Source: an uncultured Paracoccaceae bacterium (GTDB taxonomy: Bacteria; Pseudomonadota; Alphaproteobacteria; Rhodobacterales; Rhodobacteraceae). Taken from it: 64,000 nt of DNA. A program made the translations under genes and the position numbers. The DNA lies in assembly GCA_947492825.1 (NCBI GenBank), contig CANLNT010000003.1, positions 62,001-126,000 on the forward strand, written 5' to 3'. The notes below the pieces were generated by a model that was not told the DNA's origin, searched no databases, and saw nothing but the letters and a program-made list of their open reading frames with translations. This document shows positions 24,314-34,154 of this stretch, in pieces. Positions within the stretch are counted from its first letter, which is position 1. The number at the start of each line of letters is the position of its first letter.

Positions 24314-25605
24314 TGACCGACCTCAACCCCGCCGAGGGACTGGTCTATCGGACCCTTGTCCTGACCTGGCCTTTCTACGCGGTTGGCTCTCTCTATGTTG
24401 TGGGTCCCGTTCTGGCGTGGGTCCTTGGCGGTCTGGCAGTACTGGTTCTTTATCTCGGCCCGGCCGTCCGCGATGACCTTCGGGCAACAGGCACGATCCC
24501 CCCGGTTGTTTGGGCGTGGATCCTCGGCATGTTCGTTATGCTGGTGGCCCTTTGGCTGGGGCACCTTGATTGGGGACTTGGACTCAAGAAGACGATTAAA
24601 TCCTCAATCGGATGGGCCAAGGGTTGGGCGCTTCTCGCTCTTTTCCCGCTGGCCGGCTCACTTCTTCCCATCAGACGAGAGGTGCTTGTCCGCGCACAAT
24701 GTGTCGTCGGACTTTGGACCCTGATCATCGCGCCCATGCTCCTCGTTGCGCCCTATGTCGGCCTGCCCGAAAGGATATTCACATCTCCGCTAAAAGCGAT
24801 CGGTGGCCCCGGCCCCGAATATTTCTCTGTCTTTCTCTTTACTTGGGATCCGGCCAGCTGGACGCCACGGTGGCAGTTCTATGCGCCGTGGTCGCCGTTC
24901 GCTGCGCTTCTTGGCGTCGTCATGGTGTTGTTCGCGCTCGAGGAAAAATCCATCAAATGGCGCAGCTTCGGTGTCGCGGCCGGCATGTTGATGATCTTTG
25001 CGTCGAAGTCGCGCATGGGTTTGGTTGGCCTCGTCACCTGCACCGTTGGCCCACGTATGATGCCGTTGATCCTGCGCGGTTGGGCCTGGCAGGTCGTCGC
25101 GGTTTTGACGGCTTCAATGGCCATCTTTGGCACATCTGTTGTGACGTCAGTTTCACAAGCGATCTCGGCTTTCAAAAGCGCGCGCGCTGACAGCACACGG
25201 GTCCGCGCAACTCTACAGCGGATCGCATCCGAACGTTGGGAGAATGAAGCATTCTGGTTTGGTCATGGAACAGTTCAACCCGGCAGCCACGCCGTGGAAT
25301 ATATGCCGATTGGAAGCCATCATACGTGGTTCGGACTGCTGTTCGTGAAAGGGATCGTCGGTCTGATTGCGTTGCTGGTTCCATTTGTTTGGCAAACATG
25401 TCTCAGCCTCATTGACTCTGCACGTGGTCCCAGAGGGCATTTGCCGTTGGGGATTGTGATGACTTTCACACTGCTCTCGTTTGGCGAAAACATCGAGATC
25501 GAAGCCTACCTGCTTTGGCCAGCGTTGATCGTCCTTGGCATCCATGCCCGCGAACTCGTGTCTGACACAAAACCGGAAGGAACATCTCTGATTAAATCTG
25601 ACTGA
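24310..25605 (+). CDS. O-antigen ligase/Wzy-type polysaccharide polymerase
   Basis: 431 residues, about 10-11 hydrophobic segments with one long periplasmic loop (about 270-345) containing GHGTVQPGSHAVEYMPIGSHHTW, the type of loop that carries catalytic residues in WaaL/Wzy proteins. It probably polymerises the repeat units delivered by the flippase. The start ATG overlaps the previous stop (ATGATGA), so it is translationally coupled to the chain-length gene. Confidence 0.82.
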   Translation: MMTDLNPAEGLVYRTLVLTWPFYAVGSLYVVGPVLAWVLGGLAVLVLYLGPAVRDDLRATGTIPPVVWAWILGMFVMLVALWLGHLDWGLGLKKTIKSSIGWAKGWALLALFPLAGSLLPIRREVLVRAQCVVGLWTLIIAPMLLVAPYVGLPERIFTSPLKAIGGPGPEYFSVFLFTWDPASWTPRWQFYAPWSPFAALLGVVMVLFALEEKSIKWRSFGVAAGMLMIFASKSRMGLVGLVTCTVGPRMMPLILRGWAWQVVAVLTASMAIFGTSVVTSVSQAISAFKSARADSTRVRATLQRIASERWENEAFWFGHGTVQPGSHAVEYMPIGSHHTWFGLLFVKGIVGLIALLVPFVWQTCLSLIDSARGPRGHLPLGIVMTFTLLSFGENIEIEAYLLWPALIVLGIHARELVSDTKPEGTSLIKSD

Positions 25606-25707
25606 TCAAGGGCGAACGGCAGCTCATGGAGCCGAATTGCCTGCCTTGGGCACATGCAGCGAAGGTCCGCTCTCCGCCCACTCGACCGACATACCACCCT
25701 CGCCACC

Positions 25708-27714
25708 CTATCGAGCAACAAGCTTTTGACCACCATCCTCCCGCAGCATCGCTTCCATGTCGTCCAAGCCACCGACGGCGGAGCGCATTTGCGCCTCGCC
25801 CACGGCGCTCGCTGTCTCGGCATCCATGACTTGGCCCCCAAAATCCATCTCCATCTGGCGTTGTTCCTCGGCGATCACAGCTTGAACGACGGGCGCGGTT
25901 TTCTTTGGAACGACATGCGCTGACGGCTGACCAGCAGCGGCCTGGTGTGCAGCGTCCACTTCGGTGTTGGGTCCGCTTTGCCCGTCCGGTGGCGGTGTCA
26001 TCGGCATGGCGCGCATACTCAACGGCAGATTGCCTTGCGGCCCCCCTCCCCCCAGCTCCGGGAACGGCAGCTCGCCTGACTGCGCCGCGTGGATCGCCCT
26101 GAACAGCCGATCATCGAAGTACTGGATCCGTTTTGCCCGGACAGGCATTTGGGCATCGATGACCATGACGATCTCGTCGAGCGGCAGGCGGCGCGCTTCA
26201 TCTTCAGGAAGCAAGGAGCTTTCCTCGGTCCGTGTTGATTGGCTGCGCCCCTCGAAGGGATTCTTGCCGATGGATTGGGAGCGCGTGACGACGGTTTTCG
26301 TGGTCTTGCCGACCGCCTTGCTCAGCTCCTCGACGGTCTTTTCATCTGAGGGTGTCAGGTAGAGTTTCACGCCCGCATTGCCCTGCAGCGCACGGCGGGT
26401 GTTCTCGCCGTAGATTTCATCGAGGGCGGGTATGGTTTGTGTCACTACGGCAAGGTGACCGCGATAGGTCCGCAGGGTCTCGATGCTCTCGACCACGATG
26501 GGCATCTTGCCCAAGCGATTGAACTCATCGAGCATGATCATCACCGGCCAGGGCTCATCCGGCCCGGGATCCTTCTCCTGCATGGCCGAGAGAAGATCGG
26601 AGAAGAAGAGCCGGATCAGGGGTGCCAGAGGCTTCACCATGAGAGGCTGGACCACAAGATAGACCGAAAAGGGTTTCTTGCGGATCGTGCGGAAGTCAAA
26701 GTCCGAGACCGCCGTCGCCTCATCGATGGCCGGGTTCTGCCATTGATCGAGCCCCGAGGTCATCAAGAGCGAGACGTAGGAGGTCAGCGTATCGTTGTTG
26801 GTCGAGGCAAGCCGCGTGAAAATCAGCTTTGCTGCCCTGTTGTCGACCTCGTGACCCCGCGCGAAATACTCCTTCTGCTTGTTCCCGCCCGAGGCGGCGA
26901 TGCGGTAGATCTCGCCCAAGGTCGGGCGCTTGCGCTGGAACGCCAAGAGCCCTGCCGCCACGAAGAGATCGATCCCGCCTTTGAGGAGGCCCTGCACCCG
27001 GTCGTTGTCACTCTGCAGGAACAGCGTCGCCAAGAGCTGCAGTTCCATCTGCTGGCGGGCAGGGTCTCTCAGCTCGAAGATACGCAGGAGCGGGTTGTAG
27101 CGATGCGTGCGCTTGCCCTCCCAATCGGTAGGGGCAAAGCGATAGACCTTGTCGCCTTGGGCCGCGCGGTGCCGGGCCGTGGCCTCGAAACACTCGCCCT
27201 TCACATCGAGCGTCACGGCGGAGCCTTGCCAGGTCAGCAGGTTCGGAATGACAAAGCCCGTGGTCTTGCCACGGCCCGTGGGCGCCACGATCAGCGCATG
27301 GGGGAAGACCTTGGAGCAAATGTAATTGGCGCGGGAGCCCGGCGGCCCCAGCTTGCCGAGGATGAACCCGGTCCCTGGCGCCCCGAAGAAGCCATTGGCC
27401 TTCATCTCGCGCGCAGACTGCCAATGGGTCTGGCCAAAGCGTGTGAGGGCCGAGCCTGAAAGGGCGAGGCTCAGCATCAGGCCGGCGGCGGCGAAGCTGC
27501 CGACGATCAGGTGAATAAGTTGCGCGTCCTCCGGGCGGCGATCGAGGATCGTGATGTAGTTCTGCGCGATATAAGCAAAGTCGATCTCGGCCCCAAACCC
27601 AAGATCCTGGTAGGTCAGCACCGCCGAGGCGATGGTATAGCCCATGGCCCCGGTCACCAGCGTCACAAGCAGGACGCCCGTGGCGATCCGCGCTTTTCCC
27701 ATGGAGGCGCTCAA
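25708..27714 (-). CDS. VirD4/TraG-type conjugative coupling protein
   Basis: 668 residues: two N-terminal membrane helices (about 10-30 and 68-90), Walker A APTGRGKT near 144-151, Walker B in PVMIMLDEFNRLGKMP, and a proline/glutamine-rich C-terminal tail. It is the hexameric ATPase that delivers the relaxase-DNA complex to a type IV channel. It follows the relaxase with overlapping codons (TTG at 27714 over TGA); an ATG at 27702 is an alternative start. No VirB genes are in the window. Confidence 0.9.
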   Translation of the reverse strand: MSASMGKARIATGVLLVTLVTGAMGYTIASAVLTYQDLGFGAEIDFAYIAQNYITILDRRPEDAQLIHLIVGSFAAAGLMLSLALSGSALTRFGQTHWQSAREMKANGFFGAPGTGFILGKLGPPGSRANYICSKVFPHALIVAPTGRGKTTGFVIPNLLTWQGSAVTLDVKGECFEATARHRAAQGDKVYRFAPTDWEGKRTHRYNPLLRIFELRDPARQQMELQLLATLFLQSDNDRVQGLLKGGIDLFVAAGLLAFQRKRPTLGEIYRIAASGGNKQKEYFARGHEVDNRAAKLIFTRLASTNNDTLTSYVSLLMTSGLDQWQNPAIDEATAVSDFDFRTIRKKPFSVYLVVQPLMVKPLAPLIRLFFSDLLSAMQEKDPGPDEPWPVMIMLDEFNRLGKMPIVVESIETLRTYRGHLAVVTQTIPALDEIYGENTRRALQGNAGVKLYLTPSDEKTVEELSKAVGKTTKTVVTRSQSIGKNPFEGRSQSTRTEESSLLPEDEARRLPLDEIVMVIDAQMPVRAKRIQYFDDRLFRAIHAAQSGELPFPELGGGGPQGNLPLSMRAMPMTPPPDGQSGPNTEVDAAHQAAAGQPSAHVVPKKTAPVVQAVIAEEQRQMEMDFGGQVMDAETASAVGEAQMRSAVGGLDDMEAMLREDGGQKLVAR

Positions 27715-30041
27715 TGGACCTGTCCCCGCTCGGTCTCGCCATCCACATCGCCAGTGCGGTGTTTTTCATACTCGGCGTCGGCAAGATCATCGACCACCTG
27801 GCGCAAGGCCTCCGTGTTGGCCGTCGCGGCATCGGATTGCAGGTAGACCTTGGCGACATAGAGCCGGTCGAGACGGTCCTCGAGAACCTTGTCCAGCGCA
27901 TCGGCATCGCCGGATGTGAGCCGCTCAAGTTGGCGAACGTCCAGCGCCCGCGCGATCTCCTCGCGGAACGCGTCCCGCTCCGCCTCGGTCTCGAAGGGCG
28001 CGGACAACTCCCCCGCCCGCTCATGGTCCAGGACACGTGCAATCTCGTCTGCGAGACGGTCGGTACGTTCATCAGACCGCATCGCCGTTTCATCGCGGGC
28101 TGCGAGAGCTTCGTCGCGTGTGCCAACCCCAATCCCGTCTCGTAACTCGGTTTCGCGGCGGACCTGATTGATGGCCTCCGTGTCGCGGATCTCGGCGACG
28201 GCCGCGTAGGTCGCGCCAAGCCCGCGGGCGAGGTGCGACGGCATGTCCGGATATCGCGTGCGCAAGTCATCCGCGACAGCATCTGCAACAGGCGTGCGGA
28301 CATCGCGTGCCTCCATGATCCGGTCGACCTCGCGGGCGATCTCACTGGCGCGGGCCGCATCGGTGATGGTCTCCCTGTAGGGCTCGGACCGGTCGATCAC
28401 ATCGTCCGGACGGGCGAGCAGCTCCGGGTGTACCTCAAGATACGCGCGCTGCTCCGCCTCGATCCGGCGCTCTGCCTTTGAGACCACCTCCCACTCCCGA
28501 TCTTCGATTTGCTGCGCTTTCAGACCTTCTGCGCGCATCTCCTGACGGATTGTCCCTTCCATCGCCCGCACCGCATCCTCGTGATAGTGGAACCGCTCGC
28601 TCACCGCTCCCGTGACACCATCCCGGCGCAGCACGTTCTCCCGTTCCAAAAGCGTGCCAAGCGCGACATGCACGTCATTCAGGATGTCGCGCGCCTGTTC
28701 CAGATCGGCGCGGCGTTCGAGGTTCAGATCGCGCGCCTCGGCCACCTTGGCGAGATCATCGGCGATCCATTGATGCTCGAGTGCTGCATTGGAGGCGCCC
28801 GTCTCGATCCGGGCGACCACTTCCGCTGTACTGATCCCGGTGCCGCGCAGGGCCGCGTCAATCCGCGACCGCAAGTGCGGCTCGACAAGGCGTTCGAGCT
28901 GGCTCTCTTGTATGTTTGCCTCTGAGTAAACCCCGCCCTCCGAGGGGGCCTCAGACAGCGTGCTCGACCGCAATCCGAGCGGCTGCATGTGCTGGACCTG
29001 CGTCTGGATCTTGATGAGGCGTTTTTCCAGCTCGGGACGTTCCGTGTCAGGCTTCTCGGTGATCATGCCTTGCACCCGCGCGAGCTTCTCCGCATAGAGG
29101 CTTCTCAGATCCTCGAAACTTTGATCCTCGGCCATATAGACATCTCCTGTTCGGTCCACCTGCCCGCCCCGCGCCAGCACCTCGCCCGCGCGGAAGAGGG
29201 CTGCAGCAATATCCTCGCGGGCCTCGCGCGAAGCCTCCGCGGCAAGCGAATGGTAGACGGTTCTGGTGTTGGCGATCTCCGCGAGCGTCCGCGTCAGGTC
29301 CTGCCCCACGCGTTCCCGCTCGCGGGGTGCGCGCCCCTCTTCTTTCGCCGCATAGACCTCGCGGGTCCGGGCGGGGTAATGCATGAGCCCCCGATCCACC
29401 CGGCGCGTGGCCTCCAGGCGCACGCCATACTTCTCGGCCTCCTCGACCATGGCGAGGCGGAAGTCGTCATAGTTGAAGCGGTGGTTGCGCCCCAGAAAGA
29501 AGAACTCGCCTTCCTGCGAGCGGCGGTTCAGCACCAGATGCGCATGGGGGTGATCGCGGTCCTCATGCACCGCGATGATGTAGTCGAAATGCCCCGCGTC
29601 AGTCTGGAAGAACCGCTCGGCCACATCCGTCGCGATGTCGCGCACATCATCGCCGCGCGTACCGACGGGGAAGGACATGAGCATGTGGGTGGTTTGCCCG
29701 AGCTTGGGCTTGAAGCCCGCGTCCCATCGCTTGGCGAAGCGCTCTGTCAGGTCCTTGATGTCCTTTGCATCGAGCTTCGCCTTGCCATCCAGAAACCCGC
29801 TGCTGTCCACGATATGGGTGGACTTGGTCGTGAGGTAATCGAGCTGGTTCATCAGCTGCGATTTGGTGTGGGTGCCCCCGCCCCGGATCGCCTTGAAGAC
29901 CGCTGGCCGGTGCCCTGCAGCCGCGCGCACAAGCTGGCTCTGCTTGGCGACATGCAGCCCCTGCATCGAGCCTCGGATCCGGCTCCAGCCGTCCCGGAAG
30001 ACCTCGCCTGTGACAGCGTCAACCGCATCATTCAGCCGCAT
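27711..30041 (-). CDS. VirD2-type relaxase (mobilization nuclease)
   Basis: 776 residues. The N-terminal 260 form the relaxase domain: the metal-binding histidine motif HEDRDHPHAHLVL is intact, and the tyrosine candidate is in MNQLDYLTTKS. The remaining 500 residues are charged and helical, probably a translocation or scaffold region. It nicks oriT and stays covalently attached to the 5' end. The ATG at 30041 (MRLND) is preferred over a TTG two codons earlier. It overlaps the mobC stop. Confidence 0.88.
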   Translation of the reverse strand: MRLNDAVDAVTGEVFRDGWSRIRGSMQGLHVAKQSQLVRAAAGHRPAVFKAIRGGGTHTKSQLMNQLDYLTTKSTHIVDSSGFLDGKAKLDAKDIKDLTERFAKRWDAGFKPKLGQTTHMLMSFPVGTRGDDVRDIATDVAERFFQTDAGHFDYIIAVHEDRDHPHAHLVLNRRSQEGEFFFLGRNHRFNYDDFRLAMVEEAEKYGVRLEATRRVDRGLMHYPARTREVYAAKEEGRAPRERERVGQDLTRTLAEIANTRTVYHSLAAEASREAREDIAAALFRAGEVLARGGQVDRTGDVYMAEDQSFEDLRSLYAEKLARVQGMITEKPDTERPELEKRLIKIQTQVQHMQPLGLRSSTLSEAPSEGGVYSEANIQESQLERLVEPHLRSRIDAALRGTGISTAEVVARIETGASNAALEHQWIADDLAKVAEARDLNLERRADLEQARDILNDVHVALGTLLERENVLRRDGVTGAVSERFHYHEDAVRAMEGTIRQEMRAEGLKAQQIEDREWEVVSKAERRIEAEQRAYLEVHPELLARPDDVIDRSEPYRETITDAARASEIAREVDRIMEARDVRTPVADAVADDLRTRYPDMPSHLARGLGATYAAVAEIRDTEAINQVRRETELRDGIGVGTRDEALAARDETAMRSDERTDRLADEIARVLDHERAGELSAPFETEAERDAFREEIARALDVRQLERLTSGDADALDKVLEDRLDRLYVAKVYLQSDAATANTEALRQVVDDLADAEYEKHRTGDVDGETERGQVH

Positions 30042-30621
30042 GGGCAAACTCCCTCAGCGCGGCCGTGGCCTCGAGCTGCATGGCGTCCCGACGGCGGCGC
30101 AGGAGCAGATCGATCTCGTCCGCGGAATCCAGAATGAACCGCGCCAGCCCGCGCATCTGCGCGAGGCGCAATTCGGTGAACTCGGCACGCGTGCCCCCCA
30201 CGGCCCCCTGCCCCCGCCGGTTGGCCTGCGTCATCTGCTTGGCGATCTGCGCGACCCCATTGCCGACCTCGTGCAACGAGGCGCGGTAGCGCGCCATCTC
30301 TGCCGCCATCTGCGCGTCCGGAACAAACACCCCACCCGCCGCCTGAATGAGCCGCCGCAGCCCCTCGGCCCGGCTCTCGATCCCAGCGGCGGCCAGCACT
30401 TCATCGAGCGCCGCAAGCTCTTCTGCCGTCACCTTCACACTGACTGCGGAGACCGGGATCGCGGCATCCGTCTGGCGCTCGGCGTCGGCTTTCAAGACGT
30501 AGCGCACGGCCCGCGACGTGACCACAAAACGCTCCGCAAGCTCAGAGGTCGACACCCCTTCGGCGGCTTCGCGGACGATCTCCATCTTCTCAAAGTCGGT
30601 AAGTCGCTTCGAACGGGACAT
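30028..30621 (-). CDS. MobC-like relaxosome accessory protein
   Basis: 197 residues. The N-terminal 50 are a helix-turn-helix (DFEKMEIVREAAEGVSTSEL, VTSRAVRYVLK). Residues 75-190 match MobC-type proteins, with the typical GVNQIA-like segment here as EVGNGVAQIAKQMTQANRRG. It is thought to bind oriT and help the relaxase melt the nick site. The start is the ATG at 30621. First gene of a mobC-relaxase-virD4 run. Confidence 0.8.
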   Translation of the reverse strand: MSRSKRLTDFEKMEIVREAAEGVSTSELAERFVVTSRAVRYVLKADAERQTDAAIPVSAVSVKVTAEELAALDEVLAAAGIESRAEGLRRLIQAAGGVFVPDAQMAAEMARYRASLHEVGNGVAQIAKQMTQANRRGQGAVGGTRAEFTELRLAQMRGLARFILDSADEIDLLLRRRRDAMQLEATAALREFAHAAE

Positions 30622-30879
30622 GCGGAAGAAAGCCCCCCTATTTCCTGCCACCTTCCACCAAGGCCGCCCTTACCTTACGATAATATACCCATCTGTCAAT
30701 TATGTACTTACGTTGCATTCAGGCTCAGGCAGCCTTGGTGTCCGCTTCACGCCGCGGCCCGCAGGGACGCGGCTCTGACGCCCTCACCACCGGGCGACCC
30801 ACCTGTCCAATGGGTCCCCTTCCCCAGCAGCGCCCGAGGGACTGGCCGAACACGCATGTGTTCGGACGGAACCGCGGGC

Positions 30880-31030
30880 GGGCGCAAACCCCACCGACAG
30901 GGCGGACAGTCTGGGTCAAGGAGGGCCAGATTTGGCTTGCCAAATCTCTGCCGCAAAAACTGGGAGGCATTGGCCGATAGGTTTTTGTGGATGGCCCCCT
31001 TGAGGCTGACTGTCCGCCCTGTCGCGGCCT
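30880..31030. other. candidate oriT region
   Basis: It lies upstream of mobC, where oriT usually sits. It holds two nested inverted repeats: AGGGCGGACAGTC at about 30899 pairs with GACTGTCCGCCCT at about 31010, and inside this AGATTTGGC pairs with GCCAAATCT (about 30929-30948). The enclosed sequence has no reading frame of note. I cannot point to the nick sequence, so this is positional inference. Confidence 0.35.
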
Positions 31031-31139
31031 GATCATTCCGGGGGGGCGTGCGTCCCTTGACCGCACAGCGACCGGCACCAAGAGGAGGTCGCTGTAGGCG
31101 ATCACCCGCGCCGGTGACGGCATCCCTGGAACAGGGATC

Positions 31140-31170
31140 GGGCCGCCCCAAGATCGTCCTGGGGCGGCCC
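31140..31170. terminator. strong GC hairpin after the gene at 31187
   Basis: GGGCCGCCCCA and TGGGGCGGCCC with a 9-base loop, 17 bp past the minus-strand stop. No T run follows, so it may act as an mRNA 3' end stabiliser instead. Confidence 0.45.
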
Positions 31171-31186
31171 ATCCTCGTCAGAGGAT

Positions 31187-31393
31187 TTAGTCCTGCGGGT
31201 CCTTCGCGCTCGGCGGAAACATCACCAGCTCCGAGACCGCGACCGGGAAGTCGAGCTTGAGGCTGAAGAACTCCGATCCATCCCCGTTGCGGGTGTTGCG
31301 AAACATCGCGCCCACGCGCTGAAAACGGGTGCGCTCTTGGCCATCGGTATCGGTGAACTTGACGGGGACGGTGGCGACGTAGTGGTTGGTCAT
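31187..31393 (-). CDS. small conserved-type plasmid protein, unknown function
   Basis: 68 residues, predicted mostly beta (HYVATVPVKFTD, FFSLKLDFPVAVSELVMFP). The composition resembles the DUF736-type product at 45841 (GSEFFSLKLD compared with single-domain beta proteins), but I cannot assign it. AAGGAGT precedes the ATG. Followed by a strong hairpin. Confidence 0.6.
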   Translation of the reverse strand: MTNHYVATVPVKFTDTDGQERTRFQRVGAMFRNTRNGDGSEFFSLKLDFPVAVSELVMFPPSAKDPQD

Positions 31394-31399
31394 TTGGGT

Positions 31400-31899
31400 T
31401 ACTCCTTGTTGCGATGGGGATCACCCGGCACGGGGCAAGAGGCCCGGTCGCAAGCGCAAATGCGGAGGATCCGCGGCTCCGCCGTGGAAGCCGTATTTGT
31501 GCTTGCCGAAGCGTGAGCTGAGGGCACGAACGGGCCGACCCCGTGCGATCCACATGCATAGCAAAAAGGAGAGACCCGGATGATCCTTGCCATCACGCAG
31601 TCGCCACCATCCGCGTCCACGTCCTGCCGAACCTGGCCGGGGTGCTGATGATGCCCGCCCGCGTGGATGCGATGTTCCGAAACACTACCCGAGGGTTGTG
31701 CGGGTCTTCAACCTCATGTCCGACGTCTCGACCCCTCGGTCTTGCGCTGCTGACGATGTACGAGGTGCGCACCATCCCCAGCCCCTACCGATGCGGATGG
31801 GCCGAAATCTGACGGACCGGGTAGAGCGATGACGGTGCTGGCCGCCGCGAGACGCCGATCACGCGTGACCGAACGCACGCGCCATGAGAAACAACGAAA
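31400..31899. other. GC-rich stretch without a supported gene
   Basis: Contains CAAGCGCAAATGCGG and a near-complement about 40 bp later (CCGTATTTGTGCTTG), together a long imperfect hairpin at 31450-31507. Frames on both strands lack ribosome binding sites; a fragment with MFRNT at 31672 echoes MFRNTRNG of the 31187 gene and could be a decayed copy of its centre. Confidence 0.3.
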
Positions 31900-31920
31900 G
31901 GGCCGCGCCAAGCGCGACCC
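31900..31920 (-). terminator. Rho-independent terminator of the DUF2493 gene
   Basis: GGGCCGCGC paired with GCGCGACCC around a 3-base loop, followed on the minus strand by TTTCGTTGTTT. It starts 8 bp past the stop at 31928. Confidence 0.6.
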
Positions 31921-31927
31921 CCTCTCT

Positions 31928-32857
31928 TCAATCCTGCGACGCCTTCTTCGCCGGGTCCGCAACTCGCATGACCGTCAGGCCCTTCGCTTCCGCCTTCTGC
32001 CCGAGGTTCAGCGCGACCCCGTTGCCACCGAAGAGCACAACTCCCGTCGCCGCGAACTTGTCGTCCAGCATTTCGTCGTTGCACTTGAACGGTGCCGCCC
32101 GCCCATGCGCGGACCAGCGCGGATCAAAGCGCGCCTGTGCTATCCCGCGTGCCCGGGCCCACCGAGCCGCAATCATCTCCGCCCCGTGCTTGCCACCCTT
32201 GTGGCAGAGAAAGATCTCCTGGTTACGGTTCTGCTTGATCCGTTCGCGAACCTTGTCGAGCGTGTTGAAGATCACATCGACATCGGTCCAGTCGGTAGCG
32301 CCTGAGACGATCAGGGGCACCCCCTCGACTTTCGACTTCTCGGCGGTTTCGCGGTCGTGCTGCTCCAGCAGTTGCCGAGCCTCGAAGACCGCCCCGGTCT
32401 CTTGCGCCCGGGTGCTTGCGCGCGATCCGGCTGCCGGGATGAAGGCGTGGCCCGTCTCGACCTCGTAGCATTCCGCTGCGGCCTCGCTCATCACCTCGAT
32501 TGCGCCGACGATATCGCGCAGCTGCAGAAAGCGCGACTGCGCCTCTTCGAGCGCGGTCTCGGCGATCTCGGATCCATCGTGGGATTTTGCGAGCGCGCCG
32601 ATCTTGTCAGCGGTGCGGTCGACCTCCTTGCCGAGCGCCACCTTGCGGCGCTGCAGGATCGTGGCGAGCCCGTGCGCCAGCGGTTCGATTTCCGCTTCGA
32701 GCCCGGTCCCGCGCAGCTGCCCGAGTAGAGCCTCGAAGCTCTCGCGGATGATGCGGTCGGTCAGAACGTGATCCTCCGGGATCGGCAGCTGTGCGTCCTT
32801 CTCGGTCAGCCCGAAAAGCTCGATGGTCTCGTAGGTGTTTGCGGTGTCGTAAGCCAT
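31928..32857 (-). CDS. DUF2493 (SLOG-type) plasmid protein
   Basis: 309 residues. The N-terminal 180 are helical; the C-terminal part (about 185-305) is a DUF2493/YspA-like Rossmann domain with LIVSGATDWTDVDVI and HKGGKHGAEMIAARWARARGIAQ, which in the SLOG superfamily binds a nucleotide-derived ligand. Common in alphaproteobacterial plasmid and ICE backbones; function unknown. The start is the ATG at 32857 (MAYDTANTYET). Confidence 0.8.
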   Translation of the reverse strand: MAYDTANTYETIELFGLTEKDAQLPIPEDHVLTDRIIRESFEALLGQLRGTGLEAEIEPLAHGLATILQRRKVALGKEVDRTADKIGALAKSHDGSEIAETALEEAQSRFLQLRDIVGAIEVMSEAAAECYEVETGHAFIPAAGSRASTRAQETGAVFEARQLLEQHDRETAEKSKVEGVPLIVSGATDWTDVDVIFNTLDKVRERIKQNRNQEIFLCHKGGKHGAEMIAARWARARGIAQARFDPRWSAHGRAAPFKCNDEMLDDKFAATGVVLFGGNGVALNLGQKAEAKGLTVMRVADPAKKASQD

Positions 32858-33766
32858 GTTCTTATCTCCAGTGTTCGGTTCCAAGGCCTCCACGTGAGTG
32901 TGGGGGCATGGCCGAATGCCTGGTTTCCGAATCTGCCCGGGTCAGGGACGGCGCAGCCGCCGGCTTGCCGGGCGTAAAAGTTTTCTGCGCGCAGCACCTG
33001 ACACATGCGCGGCCTCACGCACCGGACCGCCCCACGCCACAGGCCCTGCCCTCACCGAAAAGTTTTGCGATCCTTGAGGCGGGCTGATTTGGGGGCCATC
33101 CGGAGGATATGCTTCCGCACTCATGTGTGTGTGTTTTGACGGTAGGTTTGCCCGGCACGAGCAGGCAAACGGCCCGACCGGACGCGAGAGACGGATGAAG
33201 TGGCGGGATCGTTTTGCTCCGCAAAACAGACCAGAGCGCAATCCGGCGGAGCGGCCGGGGAGGGACGTGCTCGCGAGGCGGGCAAACCGGAATGCCGGGT
33301 GCGACGCCGCGGTGAGGCCGCATGGCCGAATGCGCGACGGACCGAAGGGCCGTTCTCCCCTGCGACACGCGCAGCCGAGCTGGGGAGGCCGGAAGGCTAT
33401 GTCTTTAGTTTTCGTTGAGCACAATAATCGCCTCGGAACGACGCATCCCAAGAGCGCTAGAAATCTGTGGGACTCAGCCGCCGAGGTCAAAAGCGGAAAT
33501 TCGCTGCACCGTGCGTGAACTGGTAAGATGCGGGACAAAGCGGACTTGTGCAGGTGCAGCTATTGCTGACGCAGCATTTCTTCGCAGTCACACCATCGTT
33601 GTAGATGCGATGCAGCTGACGTCATCGAAGCCGTCATTCAAACCTTCGGTTTTGAGCCGGTCGACACCAGCTTTTCGCAGCGGCTGCGGCAATAGCCGTT
33701 TTTCTAACATACTCGGCCCATGGTGGGGGTACGTCTTTTGGGAGGCACTTTGCCAGAGGCGTGGTT
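32858..33766. other. 909-bp GC-rich region with no gene I can support
   Basis: The long minus-strand frame at 32942-33538 and the plus frame at 33415-33804 have no start signals and biased residue composition. An inverted repeat GTTTGCC...GGCAAAC lies at about 33149-33171. The region could hold a regulatory or transfer-related site; I see no RNA gene. Confidence 0.3.
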
Positions 33767-34048
33767 CTAGAAGTCATCAGTTTCCGGAACACTCCCGAGC
33801 CTAACAAGAAAGCTCGGTGATCCAACCTCGCCACTCTCGGGGTCTTCACTAATCATATAGGCATCGGCACCGGCGCACTCCTCAGACTGAGCTTCCCGTT
33901 CTGCTCTGTTCTGAGCTTCTGCTGCCGTGGAATACTGAAACTGTTTGCCAATCTTCAGGCTCGCTTGCCCGTCGCGCGCTGGCTTCTGTTCCACGTATGT
34001 CTGACAGATATAGTGAACTTTTGTTGTGCTCTCATTTTCGTGCGTCAT
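33767..34048 (-). CDS. hypothetical protein
   Basis: 93 residues, soluble and acidic at the C terminus (SEDPESGEVGSPSFLVRLGSVPETDDF). AAGGAA precedes the ATG at 34048; the longer frame to 34399 has no site. No family recognised. Same strand as the next small gene, 106 bp away. Confidence 0.6.
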   Translation of the reverse strand: MTHENESTTKVHYICQTYVEQKPARDGQASLKIGKQFQYSTAAEAQNRAEREAQSEECAGADAYMISEDPESGEVGSPSFLVRLGSVPETDDF

Positions 34049-34154
34049 TGGCAAATTCCTTCTGGTGTGTCCGGTCGCTCTGGCAGGCATAAAGGCGCGG
34101 ACAAAACGGGGGGCGTTGCGATGTGGTCGCCTTGGTTGAACCTTTCCTACGCCC

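Noticed and set aside
26437-27459. 340-codon frame opposite the VirD4 gene
   Set aside because: Long only because the GC-rich opposite strand is stop-poor; no protein family signature.
28989-30137. 382-codon frame opposite the relaxase
   Set aside because: Complement of a high-GC gene; the relaxase motifs on the other strand decide the coding strand.
32942-33538. 198-codon minus-strand frame
   Set aside because: Arg/Pro/Ser-rich composition typical of noncoding GC-rich DNA, and no ribosome binding site.
33415-33804. 129-codon plus-strand frame
   Set aside because: No start signal, and it overlaps the end of the gene at 33767; looks like degenerate sequence.
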